Source: Alphaproteobacteria bacterium
Lineage (GTDB): Bacteria; Pseudomonadota; Alphaproteobacteria; Rhodobacterales; Rhodobacteraceae
NCBI GenBank assembly: GCA_030424705.1
Contig: JAUHWJ010000165.1
Location: forward strand, 1 to 5,585
Reading direction: 5' to 3'
Length of the DNA stretch: 5,585 nucleotides
Positions within the stretch are counted from its first letter, which is position 1; each line of letters starts with the position of its first letter. Positions 1 to 5,491 of this stretch are shown piece by piece. A program made the translations under genes and the position numbers. The notes under the pieces were generated by a model. That model was given only the letters and a program-made list of their open reading frames with translations, did no database searches and had not been told where the DNA came from.

Positions 1-816
1 GAGCGGGCGGTTCCGGTCATAGGTCAGGTAGTTGGTGATATCGACCAGCGCCGAGATCGGGCGGAGGCCGATGGCGCGGAGCCGCCGCTGCATCCAGTCC
101 GGCGAGGGGCCGTTCTTCACGCCGCGAATGAGCCGCCCGCAGAAGACGGGGGCGAGCGGCAGGGCGTCCGCGTCGATGGTCACGGCGAGCGGACACGGGA
201 AGACGCCCGGCACCGCCGCGACCGGTTTTTCGATCAGCCGCCCGAGACCACGCGCCGCGAGATCGCGCGCGATTCCGGCGACGCCGAGCGCATCGGGCCG
301 GTTCGGGGTGATCTTGATCTCGATGACGGGGTCGTTGAGCCCCGCCCAGTCGATATAGCGGGCGCCGAGCGGCGCGTCCGCCGGCAGGTCGATGATTCCG
401 TCATGGTCCTCCGAGAGCATCAGCTCCCGCTCGGAGCAGAGCATCCCGTTCGATTCGACGCCGCGGATCACGCCCTTCTTCAGGTCGACGCCGGTGCCCG
501 GCACGTGGGTTCCCGGCGCGGCGAAGACGCCGACGAGGCCGGTGCGCGCATTGGGCGCGCCGCAGACGACCTGCACCTCGACCGAGGGGCCGGAGGGCCC
601 CTCCGGCTTCGTCTCGACACGGCAGAGGCGCAGCCGGTCCGCATCCGGGTGCGGCTTGGCTTCGATCACGCGGGCGATGGTGAAGGCGCCGAGGGCGCGG
701 GCGGGATCCTCCACCCCGTCCACCTCCAGCCCGAGATCGGTGAGCGCCGCGACGATCTCGTCAAGCGGCGCCTCGGTCTCCAGATGGTCCTTCAGCCAGT
801 TGAGCGTGAATTTCAT
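1..816 (-). CDS. pheT: Phenylalanine--tRNA ligase beta subunit, N-terminal 272 codons (partial, continues beyond left edge)
   Basis: This is the beta chain of the alpha2-beta2 cytoplasmic phenylalanyl-tRNA synthetase, which charges tRNA-Phe. The beta subunit carries the tRNA-binding and B3/B4 editing domains. Reading leftward from ATG at 816, the frame is open to base 1. The N-terminus [12 protein letters not shown] is typical of the family. The EMAP/OB-type tRNA-binding domain spans about residues 42-150, with [10 protein letters not shown] (56-65), VVCGAPNAR (83-91) and [13 protein letters not shown] (122-134). Then follows [20 protein letters not shown] (169-188) and, near the edge, [17 protein letters not shown], the start of the B3/B4 region. 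The full protein is usually about 800 residues, so roughly two thirds lies outside. GAGAAGGA lies about 12 bases upstream of the ATG, and a weaker GGA about 8. Residues 70-81 ([12 protein letters not shown]) look like an insertion in the tRNA-binding domain. pheS is not adjacent. Identity is certain; the position of pheS is unknown. Confidence 0.96.
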   Translation of the reverse strand, partial: MKFTLNWLKDHLETEAPLDEIVAALTDLGLEVDGVEDPARALGAFTIARVIEAKPHPDADRLRLCRVETKPEGPSGPSVEVQVVCGAPNARTGLVGVFAAPGTHVPGTGVDLKKGVIRGVESNGMLCSERELMLSEDHDGIIDLPADAPLGARYIDWAGLNDPVIEIKITPNRPDALGVAGIARDLAARGLGRLIEKPVAAVPGVFPCPLAVTIDADALPLAPVFCGRLIRGVKNGPSPDWMQRRLRAIGLRPISALVDITNYLTYDRNRPL

Positions 817-940
817 GGGCCCCGTCCGTCCTTCTCATCGGCGCGTCCCTTAGCCGAGATCGGAGGGGGAGGCAAAGCCCCGGAAGGACAGCGCGGGGCG
901 CGCCATTGCGCGCCGCCCGCCCGCTTGCCATAAGCCCGCC
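817..940. promoter_or_regulatory. Divergent pheT/nth intergenic region
   Basis: These 124 bases separate two divergently transcribed genes, so the promoters of pheT (leftward) and of the nth operon (rightward) should lie here or just inside the neighbouring genes. I cannot point to a convincing -35/-10 pair on either strand. The best leftward candidate is TTGCCT, 17 bases, then TAAGGG, which matches the -10 consensus poorly. The region also holds the leftward Shine-Dalgarno-like GAGAAGGA (829-836 on the plus strand as TCCTTCTC) and a perfect GC hairpin at 897-914. No LexA-type GTTC-N7-GTTC box was seen. Confidence 0.5.
897..914. repeat. Perfect 7-bp inverted repeat upstream of nth
   Basis: GGCGCGC (897-903) and GCGCGCC (908-914) are separated by CATT, giving a 7-bp all-GC stem with a 4-base loop, 26 bases before the nth start. 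There is no T-run on either side, so a terminator is unlikely. It could be a 5'-leader hairpin of nth or an operator, or it may just reflect base composition. Confidence 0.4.
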
Positions 941-1585
941 ATGCTGCGCCCGATGACCTACGCCGAAATCCGCGAAGCCTTCCGCCGGTTCGCGGCCGCG
1001 GAGGCGGAGCCGAAGGGCGAGCTCCACCATCTCAACGCCTACACGCTCCTCGTCGCCGTCGCGCTTTCGGCGCAGGCGACGGACAAGGGCGTGAACAAGG
1101 CCACGGGGCCGCTCTTCGCCATCGCCGACACGCCGGAGAAGATGCTGGCGCTGGGGGAGGAGCGGCTGATCGACTTCATCAAGACCATCGGGCTCTTCCG
1201 CAACAAGGCGAAGAACGTGATGAAGCTCTCCCGCATCCTCGTGGACGAATACGCCGGCGAGGTGCCTTCGAGCCGGGAGGCGCTGCAATCGCTCCCCGGC
1301 GTAGGGCGGAAGACGGCGAATGTCGTCCTCAACATGTGGTGGGGCCTGCCGGCGCAGGCGGTGGACACGCATATCTTCCGCCTCGGCAACCGCGCCGGCC
1401 TCGCGCCGGGCCGCGACGTCGTCGCCGTCGAGCGCGCGATCGAGGATCGCGTGCCCGCCGAATACCAGCGCCATGCGCATCACTGGATGATCTTGCACGG
1501 CCGCTACATCTGCACGGCGCGAAAGCCCCGCTGCGCGGATTGCCTGATTTCCGACCTTTGCCAGTTCGAGGAGAAGACGACGTGA
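941..1585 (+). CDS. nth: Endonuclease III (DNA glycosylase/AP lyase)
   Basis: Nth is the bifunctional base-excision-repair enzyme that removes oxidised pyrimidines and nicks the resulting abasic site by beta-elimination. The 214-residue product matches the usual size (211 in E. coli). The N-terminal part contains LLVAVALSAQATDKGVN (36-52). The helix-hairpin-helix LPGVGRKTANVVL (118-130) carries the catalytic lysine K124, and AVDTHIFRLGN (140-150) carries the catalytic aspartate D142. The C-terminal 4Fe-4S loop is complete: C191-X6-C198-X2-C201-X5-C207. All catalytic and cluster residues are present, so it should be active. The start is the weakest part: there is no clear Shine-Dalgarno before ATG 941, and ATG 953 (residue 5) is an alternative that homologues would also permit. 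It is the first gene of a three-gene operon, and its TGA overlaps the next start as GTGA. Confidence 0.97.
   Translation: MLRPMTYAEIREAFRRFAAAEAEPKGELHHLNAYTLLVAVALSAQATDKGVNKATGPLFAIADTPEKMLALGEERLIDFIKTIGLFRNKAKNVMKLSRILVDEYAGEVPSSREALQSLPGVGRKTANVVLNMWWGLPAQAVDTHIFRLGNRAGLAPGRDVVAVERAIEDRVPAEYQRHAHHWMILHGRYICTARKPRCADCLISDLCQFEEKTT
1568..1573 (+). promoter_or_regulatory. Shine-Dalgarno GAGGAG deciding the kinase start
   Basis: GAGGAG within the last codons of nth sits exactly 8 bases before the GTG at 1582. It supports that overlapping GTG as the kinase start over the longer in-frame extension that runs back through nth. Confidence 0.75.
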
Positions 1586-2583
1586 AAACCTATGACGTGG
1601 TGGGCGTCGGCAACGCGCTCGTGGACGTGCTCAGCCATTGCGAGGACGCGTTCCTTGCCGAGACCGGGATCGAGAAGGGCATCATGCAGCTGATCGACGC
1701 CGGCCGCGCGGTGGAGCTTTATGGCGCGATGGGCCCGGCGCAGGAAATCTCCGGCGGCTCCGCGGCGAACACAATCGCCGGGCTCGCCATGCTCGGCGCC
1801 CGCACCGCCTATGTCGGCAAGGTGAAGGACGACCAGCTCGGCGCGATCTTCGCGCATGACCTGCGGGCGATGGGCGCCGTCTATGAAACGCCGCTCGCGC
1901 CGAAATCGCTCGCGGAGCACGAGACGGGCCGCTGCATGGTGCTGGTGACGCCGGACGGCGAGCGCTCGATGTCGACCTATCTCGGCGTCTCCGAAAGCCT
2001 CGGGCCGGACGATGTAGACCCGGAAATGTGCGCCGGCGCCGCCTGGCTTTATCTCGAGGGCTACCGCTTCGACGGCGCGGCCTCCGTCGCAGCCTTCGAC
2101 AAGGCGATCCGCGCGACGAAGGGCGCGGGCGGGCGCGTCTCCATCACGCTCTCGGACCCGTTCTGCGTGAACCGGCATAGGGAGGCGTTCCGCAAGCTTA
2201 TCGCGGATCATACCGACCTTCTCTTCGCCAACGAGCACGAGCTGATGGCGCTCTACGAGACCGACGATCTCGAAATTGCGATGGCGCGCGTCTCCGGCGA
2301 CGTGGAGATCGCGGCGGTGACGGTCGGCGCCCGCGGCGCCCATGTCGTCACGCCCTCGGGCCGCTCCCATGTGCCGACCGCGGCGACGAAGGTGGTGGAC
2401 GCGACCGGGGCGGGGGACCTCTTCGCCGCCGGCTTCCTCGCCGGGCTCGCGCAGGGGCGGGACCTCGCCCATTGCGCCTCGATGGGCTGCGTCGCGGCGG
2501 GCGAGGTTATCAGCCATGTCGGCGCGCGGCCCGAGGCCGATCTCGGGACGCTGATGAAGGAGCGGGGCCTTTGGGCCCGGTGA
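1582..2583 (+). CDS. PfkB-family carbohydrate kinase, adenosine-kinase-like
   Basis: This ribokinase-fold enzyme should transfer the ATP gamma-phosphate to a sugar or nucleoside hydroxyl. The sequence resembles the bacterial adenosine-kinase-like subgroup, but the substrate cannot be read from the sequence. The 333-residue product has the usual family length. The N-terminus MKTYDVVGVGNALVDVL (GTG read as Met) holds the substrate-binding aspartate region. PfkB signature 1, GGSAANTIAGLAMLG, is at 58-72. The N-x-x-E motif lies in LFANEHE (214-220), and TVGARGA (247-253) lines the nucleotide site. Signature 2, DATGAGDLFAAGFL (273-286), carries the anion hole and catalytic base D279. The start overlaps the nth stop (GTGA), and its own stop overlaps the next GTG, so it is translated in the middle of a coupled operon. 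If it acts on adenosine it would salvage it to AMP. A different nucleoside or sugar is equally possible. Confidence 0.92.
   Translation: MKTYDVVGVGNALVDVLSHCEDAFLAETGIEKGIMQLIDAGRAVELYGAMGPAQEISGGSAANTIAGLAMLGARTAYVGKVKDDQLGAIFAHDLRAMGAVYETPLAPKSLAEHETGRCMVLVTPDGERSMSTYLGVSESLGPDDVDPEMCAGAAWLYLEGYRFDGAASVAAFDKAIRATKGAGGRVSITLSDPFCVNRHREAFRKLIADHTDLLFANEHELMALYETDDLEIAMARVSGDVEIAAVTVGARGAHVVTPSGRSHVPTAATKVVDATGAGDLFAAGFLAGLAQGRDLAHCASMGCVAAGEVISHVGARPEADLGTLMKERGLWAR
2557..2562 (+). promoter_or_regulatory. Shine-Dalgarno AAGGAG for the GNAT gene
   Basis: AAGGAG lies near the end of the kinase gene. It is 8 bases before TTG 2571 and 17 before GTG 2580, so it makes the GNAT start ambiguous. A small hairpin (2565-2578) lies between it and the GTG. 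Confidence 0.6.
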
Positions 2584-3050
2584 TCCGGGATATCGGGGCG
2601 GAGGACCTGCCTTGGGTCCACGCGCTGAACCGGGCGCACGAGCTTGAGCTTTCGCCGATGAGCGAAGCGGAGATGGCGGCGCATCTGGCGCGGGCGGACT
2701 ATGCCCGCGTGGCGGAGGATGGCGCCTTCCTTCTCGCCTTCGGGGAAGCGGGGGACTATTCCAGCCCGAACTTCCTCTGGCACAAGGCGCGGTTCGACCG
2801 TTTCCTCTATGTGGACCGGGTGGCGACGGCGGCGACGCATCGCCGCCGCGGCCTCGCCGCCGCGCTCTATCGCGACCTCATCGCCTTCGCCGCCGCGCGC
2901 GGCGTTCCGCTCATCGCGGCGGAGATCAACAGCGACCCGCCGAACCCCGAGAGCGACGCCTTCCATTCCCGCTTCGGCTTCGAGACGGTGGGCGAGGCCT
3001 TTCTCGAAGGCCGCGGCAAGACGGTGCGCTACATCGCGCTGAGACTCTGA
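2580..3050 (+). CDS. GNAT-superfamily N-acetyltransferase (COG3818-like)
   Basis: A single GNAT domain of about 156 residues, expected to move the acetyl group of acetyl-CoA to an amine. The acceptor is unknown. From the GTG it reads MIRDIGAEDLPWVHALN, the common GNAT opening. Further on are SPNFLWHKARFDRFLYVDRVA (about 62-82), the acetyl-CoA pyrophosphate loop HRRRGLAAALY (87-97), and EINSDPPNPESDAFHSRFGF (115-134), a segment I recall from COG3818 proteins. It ends with KTVRYIALRL. GTG 2580 overlaps the kinase TGA and fits homologue N-termini. TTG 2571 would add three residues and has the better-spaced Shine-Dalgarno. No signal peptide or membrane segment is visible. It is the third gene of the nth operon, and it ends two bases from the stop of the convergent acyl-CoA synthetase. 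The family is sure; the start and the role are not. Confidence 0.9.
   Translation: MIRDIGAEDLPWVHALNRAHELELSPMSEAEMAAHLARADYARVAEDGAFLLAFGEAGDYSSPNFLWHKARFDRFLYVDRVATAATHRRRGLAAALYRDLIAFAAARGVPLIAAEINSDPPNPESDAFHSRFGFETVGEAFLEGRGKTVRYIALRL
2827..2848. repeat. 9-bp inverted repeat inside the GNAT coding region
   Basis: CGGCGGCGA (2827-2835) and TCGCCGCCG (2840-2848) flank the loop CGCA. It lies over the codons just before and into the acetyl-CoA-binding loop. This is probably a by-product of GC-rich alanine/arginine codons, but the pairing is perfect. Confidence 0.35.
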
Positions 3051-3058
3051 CCTCAGAG
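3045..3058. repeat. Palindrome spanning both convergent stop codons
   Basis: CTCTGA CC TCAGAG: the GNAT gene and the acyl-CoA synthetase both end in CTC TGA and face each other across two bases, so their 3' ends form a 14-base perfect palindrome. There is no adjacent T-run and no other room for a terminator between the two genes. Confidence 0.6.
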
Positions 3059-4666
3059 CTCCGCGAGCTTGCCCGCCAGAATCTCGTCCCTGAGCGCGAA
3101 GCGCTTCACCTTGCCGGAGCCCGTGAGCGGAAAGCCGGTCGCTACGCGCCAGACGGAAGGCGTCTTCTGCGGCGAGAGGCGGGCGCGGCAATGGGCGCGG
3201 AGCGTCTCCACGTCCACGGCCGGCCCCGGCGCGAAGCGGATCGCGGCGGCGACGATCTCCCCCCATTTCTCATCGGGGAGGCCGACGACCGCGACCTCGG
3301 CGACGGCGGGATGTTCGAGCAGCGCGTTCTCGATCTCCACGGGGAAAAGGTTCTCCCCGCCGCGGATGATCATCTCCTTCACCCGGCCGGTGACGCGGAC
3401 ATAGCCGCGCGCATCCATCGCGCCGAGATCGCCGGTATGGAGCCATCCCTCCGCGTCGATCGTCTTCGCCGTCGCCGCCTCGTCGCCGTCATAGCCGAGC
3501 ATGCGGCAATAGCCGTGGATGCAGATCTCCCCCTGCTCGTCGATGGCGGCGACCGAATTGTCCTCCATCCGGCGGATCGAGATGGCGGTCTGCGGGAGCG
3601 GCTGGCCGACGCTGGAGGTCACGTCCTCCAGACTGTCTTCCGGCCAGTGCTGGGTGACGACGGGGGATGTCTCCGTCTGGCCATAGACCGTCATCACCCC
3701 GCAGCCGAACCCGGCCTTCGCACGGCGCACGAGTTCGGGCGCGACCATCGAGCCGCCGGAGACGATCATGCGGAGGGAGGAGACGTCCCTCGGGCGCTGC
3801 GCCTGCGCCTCCAGCATGGCGAAGATCATGGTCGGCACGCCGCCCAGAAGCTCGATCCGGTCCGCCTCCACCCGGTCGAGGATCGCGTTCGGATCGAAGG
3901 CGCGGAACATCACGATCCGTCCGAAGGTCTGCAACGCGCCGAGCGCGGTCATCCCGCAGCCTGCGGTGTGGAACATCGGCATGAAGCAGGACCATGCCGC
4001 CCCCTCCCGCACCCCGGCGCGCCCGGCGTAGAACCGGGCGTTGGTGACGAGGCCGCGATGGTGGAGACGGGCGCCTTTCGGAAAGCCGGTGGTGCCGGAG
4101 GTGAACTGGAGCTGCGCCTCGTCCTCCGGCCTCGCCTCGTGGAAGCCCGGCGCGCGAGGGCCGCTTGCGTGGAGCGCGGCCTCGTCCTCCATGTCCGTGA
4201 TCTCGCGGAGCGCGGGAAGGCCGGAAGCCGCCTCCGCCCCGATCCGGGCCATCGGGTTGCCACGGAACTCCGCGACGAGGAAGAGCGCGGCGGCGCCAGA
4301 TTTCTCCAGCACATAGCGCAATTCGGGCGCCTGATAGGAGGGATTGGCGGTGACGAGGGTGATCCCCGCCAGCGCGCAGGCGTATTCCACCAGCAGCCAT
4401 TCCGGCGAGTTCGGGGACCAGACGACGATCCGCTCCCCCGGCGCGAAGCGGGTGGAAAGCGCGAGCGCGAGACGCTCCGCGTCCGACAACAACGCGCCAT
4501 AGCTCCAGCTCCGGCGCGGCCCGCCGTCCATCCCGATCTCCAGCAGCGCGGGCGCGTCGGGCCTCTCGGCGGCGGCGGCGCGGAGGAGGGCGCTGACGGT
4601 GGCGTCGAGCACGTCCATGTCGCCTTGCGCAGGGCAATGCGCTTCCTTCAGGTCGAGCGGATACAT
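3053..4666 (-). CDS. AMP-forming acyl-CoA synthetase (class I adenylate-forming enzyme)
   Basis: It should activate a carboxylic acid with ATP to an acyl-AMP and then form the CoA thioester, probably at the cytoplasmic face or in the cytosol. All core motifs are present in the 537 residues: P-loop FTSGTTGFPKG (188-198), YGQTETSP (328-335), GWLHTGD (407-413), the hinge region GRVKEMIIRGGENLFPVEIE (427-446) and the C-terminal catalytic lysine K519 in LTGSGKVKR (514-522). Length and motifs fit the FadD/fatty-acid or methylthioalkanoate-CoA ligase type, but the acid cannot be inferred. ATG 4666 is preceded by GGGAGG at a 5-base gap (4672-4677). ATG at codon 17 (MDVLDATV) is an alternative with only a weak AAGG, and would remove a 16-residue extension. 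SRAP lies 73 bases upstream on the same strand, so co-transcription is possible. No beta-oxidation gene is in view. Confidence 0.94.
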   Translation of the reverse strand: MYPLDLKEAHCPAQGDMDVLDATVSALLRAAAAERPDAPALLEIGMDGGPRRSWSYGALLSDAERLALALSTRFAPGERIVVWSPNSPEWLLVEYACALAGITLVTANPSYQAPELRYVLEKSGAAALFLVAEFRGNPMARIGAEAASGLPALREITDMEDEAALHASGPRAPGFHEARPEDEAQLQFTSGTTGFPKGARLHHRGLVTNARFYAGRAGVREGAAWSCFMPMFHTAGCGMTALGALQTFGRIVMFRAFDPNAILDRVEADRIELLGGVPTMIFAMLEAQAQRPRDVSSLRMIVSGGSMVAPELVRRAKAGFGCGVMTVYGQTETSPVVTQHWPEDSLEDVTSSVGQPLPQTAISIRRMEDNSVAAIDEQGEICIHGYCRMLGYDGDEAATAKTIDAEGWLHTGDLGAMDARGYVRVTGRVKEMIIRGGENLFPVEIENALLEHPAVAEVAVVGLPDEKWGEIVAAAIRFAPGPAVDVETLRAHCRARLSPQKTPSVWRVATGFPLTGSGKVKRFALRDEILAGKLAEL

Positions 4667-4671
4667 GCGGG

Positions 4672-4677
4672 CCTCCC
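4672..4677 (-). promoter_or_regulatory. Shine-Dalgarno GGGAGG for the acyl-CoA synthetase
   Basis: GGGAGG on the minus strand ends 5 bases before ATG 4666, favouring the 537-residue start over the ATG 16 codons later. Confidence 0.65.
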
Positions 4678-4683
4678 TGTATC

Positions 4684-4701
4684 GGGCCGTCTCCGCGGCC
4701 C
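4684..4701. repeat. Perfect 6-bp inverted repeat between SRAP and the acyl-CoA synthetase
   Basis: GGGCCG (4684-4689) and CGGCCC (4696-4701) flank TCTCCG in the 73-base gap between two leftward genes. No T-run follows on the minus strand, so it is a weak terminator or attenuator candidate at best. The rest of the gap (4667-4739) holds the Shine-Dalgarno of the downstream gene and nothing else I recognise. Confidence 0.3.
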
Positions 4702-4739
4702 CCGGGCGAACATGGCGGCGCGCGGCGGCATGGGCAAGA

Positions 4740-5414
4740 TCAGACGAGGCGGGCGGCGGGTTCGGTCAGCGCCGGGCCGTCGGCCTTGGCGCGGTTCACC
4801 TCCGGGCCGACCTCGTGGAAAGCCCAGAAGTCTTCTGCCGGCGGGCGCATGAGCAGCGCCGCGCCCTTTCCCGCCTCGCCGAGCCAGAGCGCCCGGTCCT
4901 CCGGCGGGATGACGAGCGGCAGGCGGTGATGGATCGCTGAAAGCGCCTCGTTTGCCGCGGTCGTGACGATGGCGACGGTAGAGAGGCGGAGCCCTTCCGG
5001 CCCCGCCCACTCTCGCCATATGCCGGCGAAGGCGACATGGTCGGTCGCTGCCGGGTGGAGCCAGAACGGCGTCTTCGCCTTCCCCTCCGTCCGCCATTCG
5101 TAGAAGCCCGAGGCGGGGATCAGGCACCGCGTCTCCCGCGCCGCCTCCGCGAAGGCGGGTTTTTCCGCGATGGTCTCCGACCGGGCGTTGATGAGCAGCG
5201 GCCCGTCATTCGGCGCCTTGTACCAGCGCGGGATGAAGCCCCAGCGCATCCGCGCCATCCGCCGGGCGCCATCCTCGGAGACGACCGCCTCCACTTCCTG
5301 CGTGGGGCAGATGTTCCAGCGCGGCCCGCGCGCCATGAGCGACGGATCCGGTGCGGCGTCGAAGAGCCGGGCGACTGCGTCATGCGGGAGGGTGAGGGCG
5401 AAGCGTCCGCACAT
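4740..5414 (-). CDS. SRAP-domain protein (SOS response-associated peptidase; YedK/HMCES family)
   Basis: YedK/HMCES proteins shield abasic sites in single-stranded DNA. After Met1 removal, Cys2 forms a thiazolidine crosslink with the ring-opened sugar. All active-site residues are present in the 224-residue product: C2 in MCGRF, N76 in LLINARSET (73-81), E106 in ASGFYEW (101-107) and H162 in IHHRLPLVI (161-169). MRWGFIPRW (56-64) and the C-terminal VNRAKADGPALTEP (206-219) are further family marks. The length fits the family (about 220-230). The start is fixed by the need for Cys at position 2, although the bases before the ATG are CCTCCCCCC and contain no Shine-Dalgarno. A terminator ends 34 bases upstream, leaving little room for a promoter. 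No LexA-like box was found, so SOS control is not supported despite the family name. Confidence 0.96.
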   Translation of the reverse strand: MCGRFALTLPHDAVARLFDAAPDPSLMARGPRWNICPTQEVEAVVSEDGARRMARMRWGFIPRWYKAPNDGPLLINARSETIAEKPAFAEAARETRCLIPASGFYEWRTEGKAKTPFWLHPAATDHVAFAGIWREWAGPEGLRLSTVAIVTTAANEALSAIHHRLPLVIPPEDRALWLGEAGKGAALLMRPPAEDFWAFHEVGPEVNRAKADGPALTEPAARLV

Positions 5415-5491
5415 GGGGGGAGGCTAGCGGAGCGGTTTGCGAAGAGAAAGGGCGCGCTTTGCCGGCGCGCCCTCTTGTCAGGCCTGTCGGT
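5415..5491. promoter_or_regulatory. Intergenic region between LysM gene and SRAP
   Basis: This 77-base gap is read leftward. It holds an intrinsic terminator (5449-5473) and then 34 bases up to the SRAP ATG. I see no -35/-10 pair in those 34 bases. A SRAP promoter would have to overlap the terminator or lie in the end of the LysM gene, or else SRAP depends on read-through. Confidence 0.4.
5449..5473 (-). terminator. Rho-independent terminator after the LysM gene
   Basis: On the minus strand AGGGCGCGC and GCGCGCCCT form a 9-bp stem around the 7-base loop CGGCAAA, followed by TTTCTCTT. It begins 18 bases after the LysM stop. The T-tract is interrupted by C but is clearly the most T-rich stretch nearby. 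On the plus strand the trailing bases are CTTGTC, so it should work mainly leftward. Confidence 0.8.

Noticed and set aside
862..872. GGAGGGGGAGG run on the plus strand, resembling a strong ribosome binding site
   Set aside because: No ATG, GTG or TTG with a sustained frame follows at a usable distance, and the nth start is about 70 bases further on.
32..933. Plus-strand open frames across the pheT region
   Set aside because: The minus strand reads a continuous, motif-complete PheT N-terminus here. The plus-strand translations show no family motif.
1336..1581. An 82-codon N-terminal extension of the kinase through the nth gene
   Set aside because: The extension is arginine-rich shadow of nth. 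The overlapping GTG at 1582 has a well-placed Shine-Dalgarno and gives the expected family N-terminus and length.
1504..2517. A 337-codon minus-strand frame opposite the PfkB kinase
   Set aside because: It has low-complexity R/A/G/H-rich composition and no family motif, and the kinase on the other strand is unambiguous.
2253..3266. A 337-codon minus-strand frame crossing the kinase/GNAT/synthetase boundaries
   Set aside because: It overlaps three well-supported genes and has the composition of a GC-rich shadow frame.
4648..4731. A 27-codon minus-strand upstream frame overlapping the synthetase start
   Set aside because: It has no convincing ribosome binding site and is only the tail of a longer SRAP shadow frame, with biased R/P/A composition.
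3191..4852. A 553-codon open frame on the plus strand opposite the acyl-CoA synthetase
   Set aside because: It is antisense to a gene with every family motif. Its translation is arginine/glycine/histidine-rich with no recognisable domain. Long antisense frames are expected where GC-rich third positions suppress stop codons.
554..5471. Recurrent GGCGCGCC octamers (554-561, 897-904, 4016-4023, 5464-5471)
   Set aside because: Four copies in 5.6 kb of very GC-rich DNA, in unrelated coding and non-coding contexts and with no regular spacing. Composition alone could explain them.
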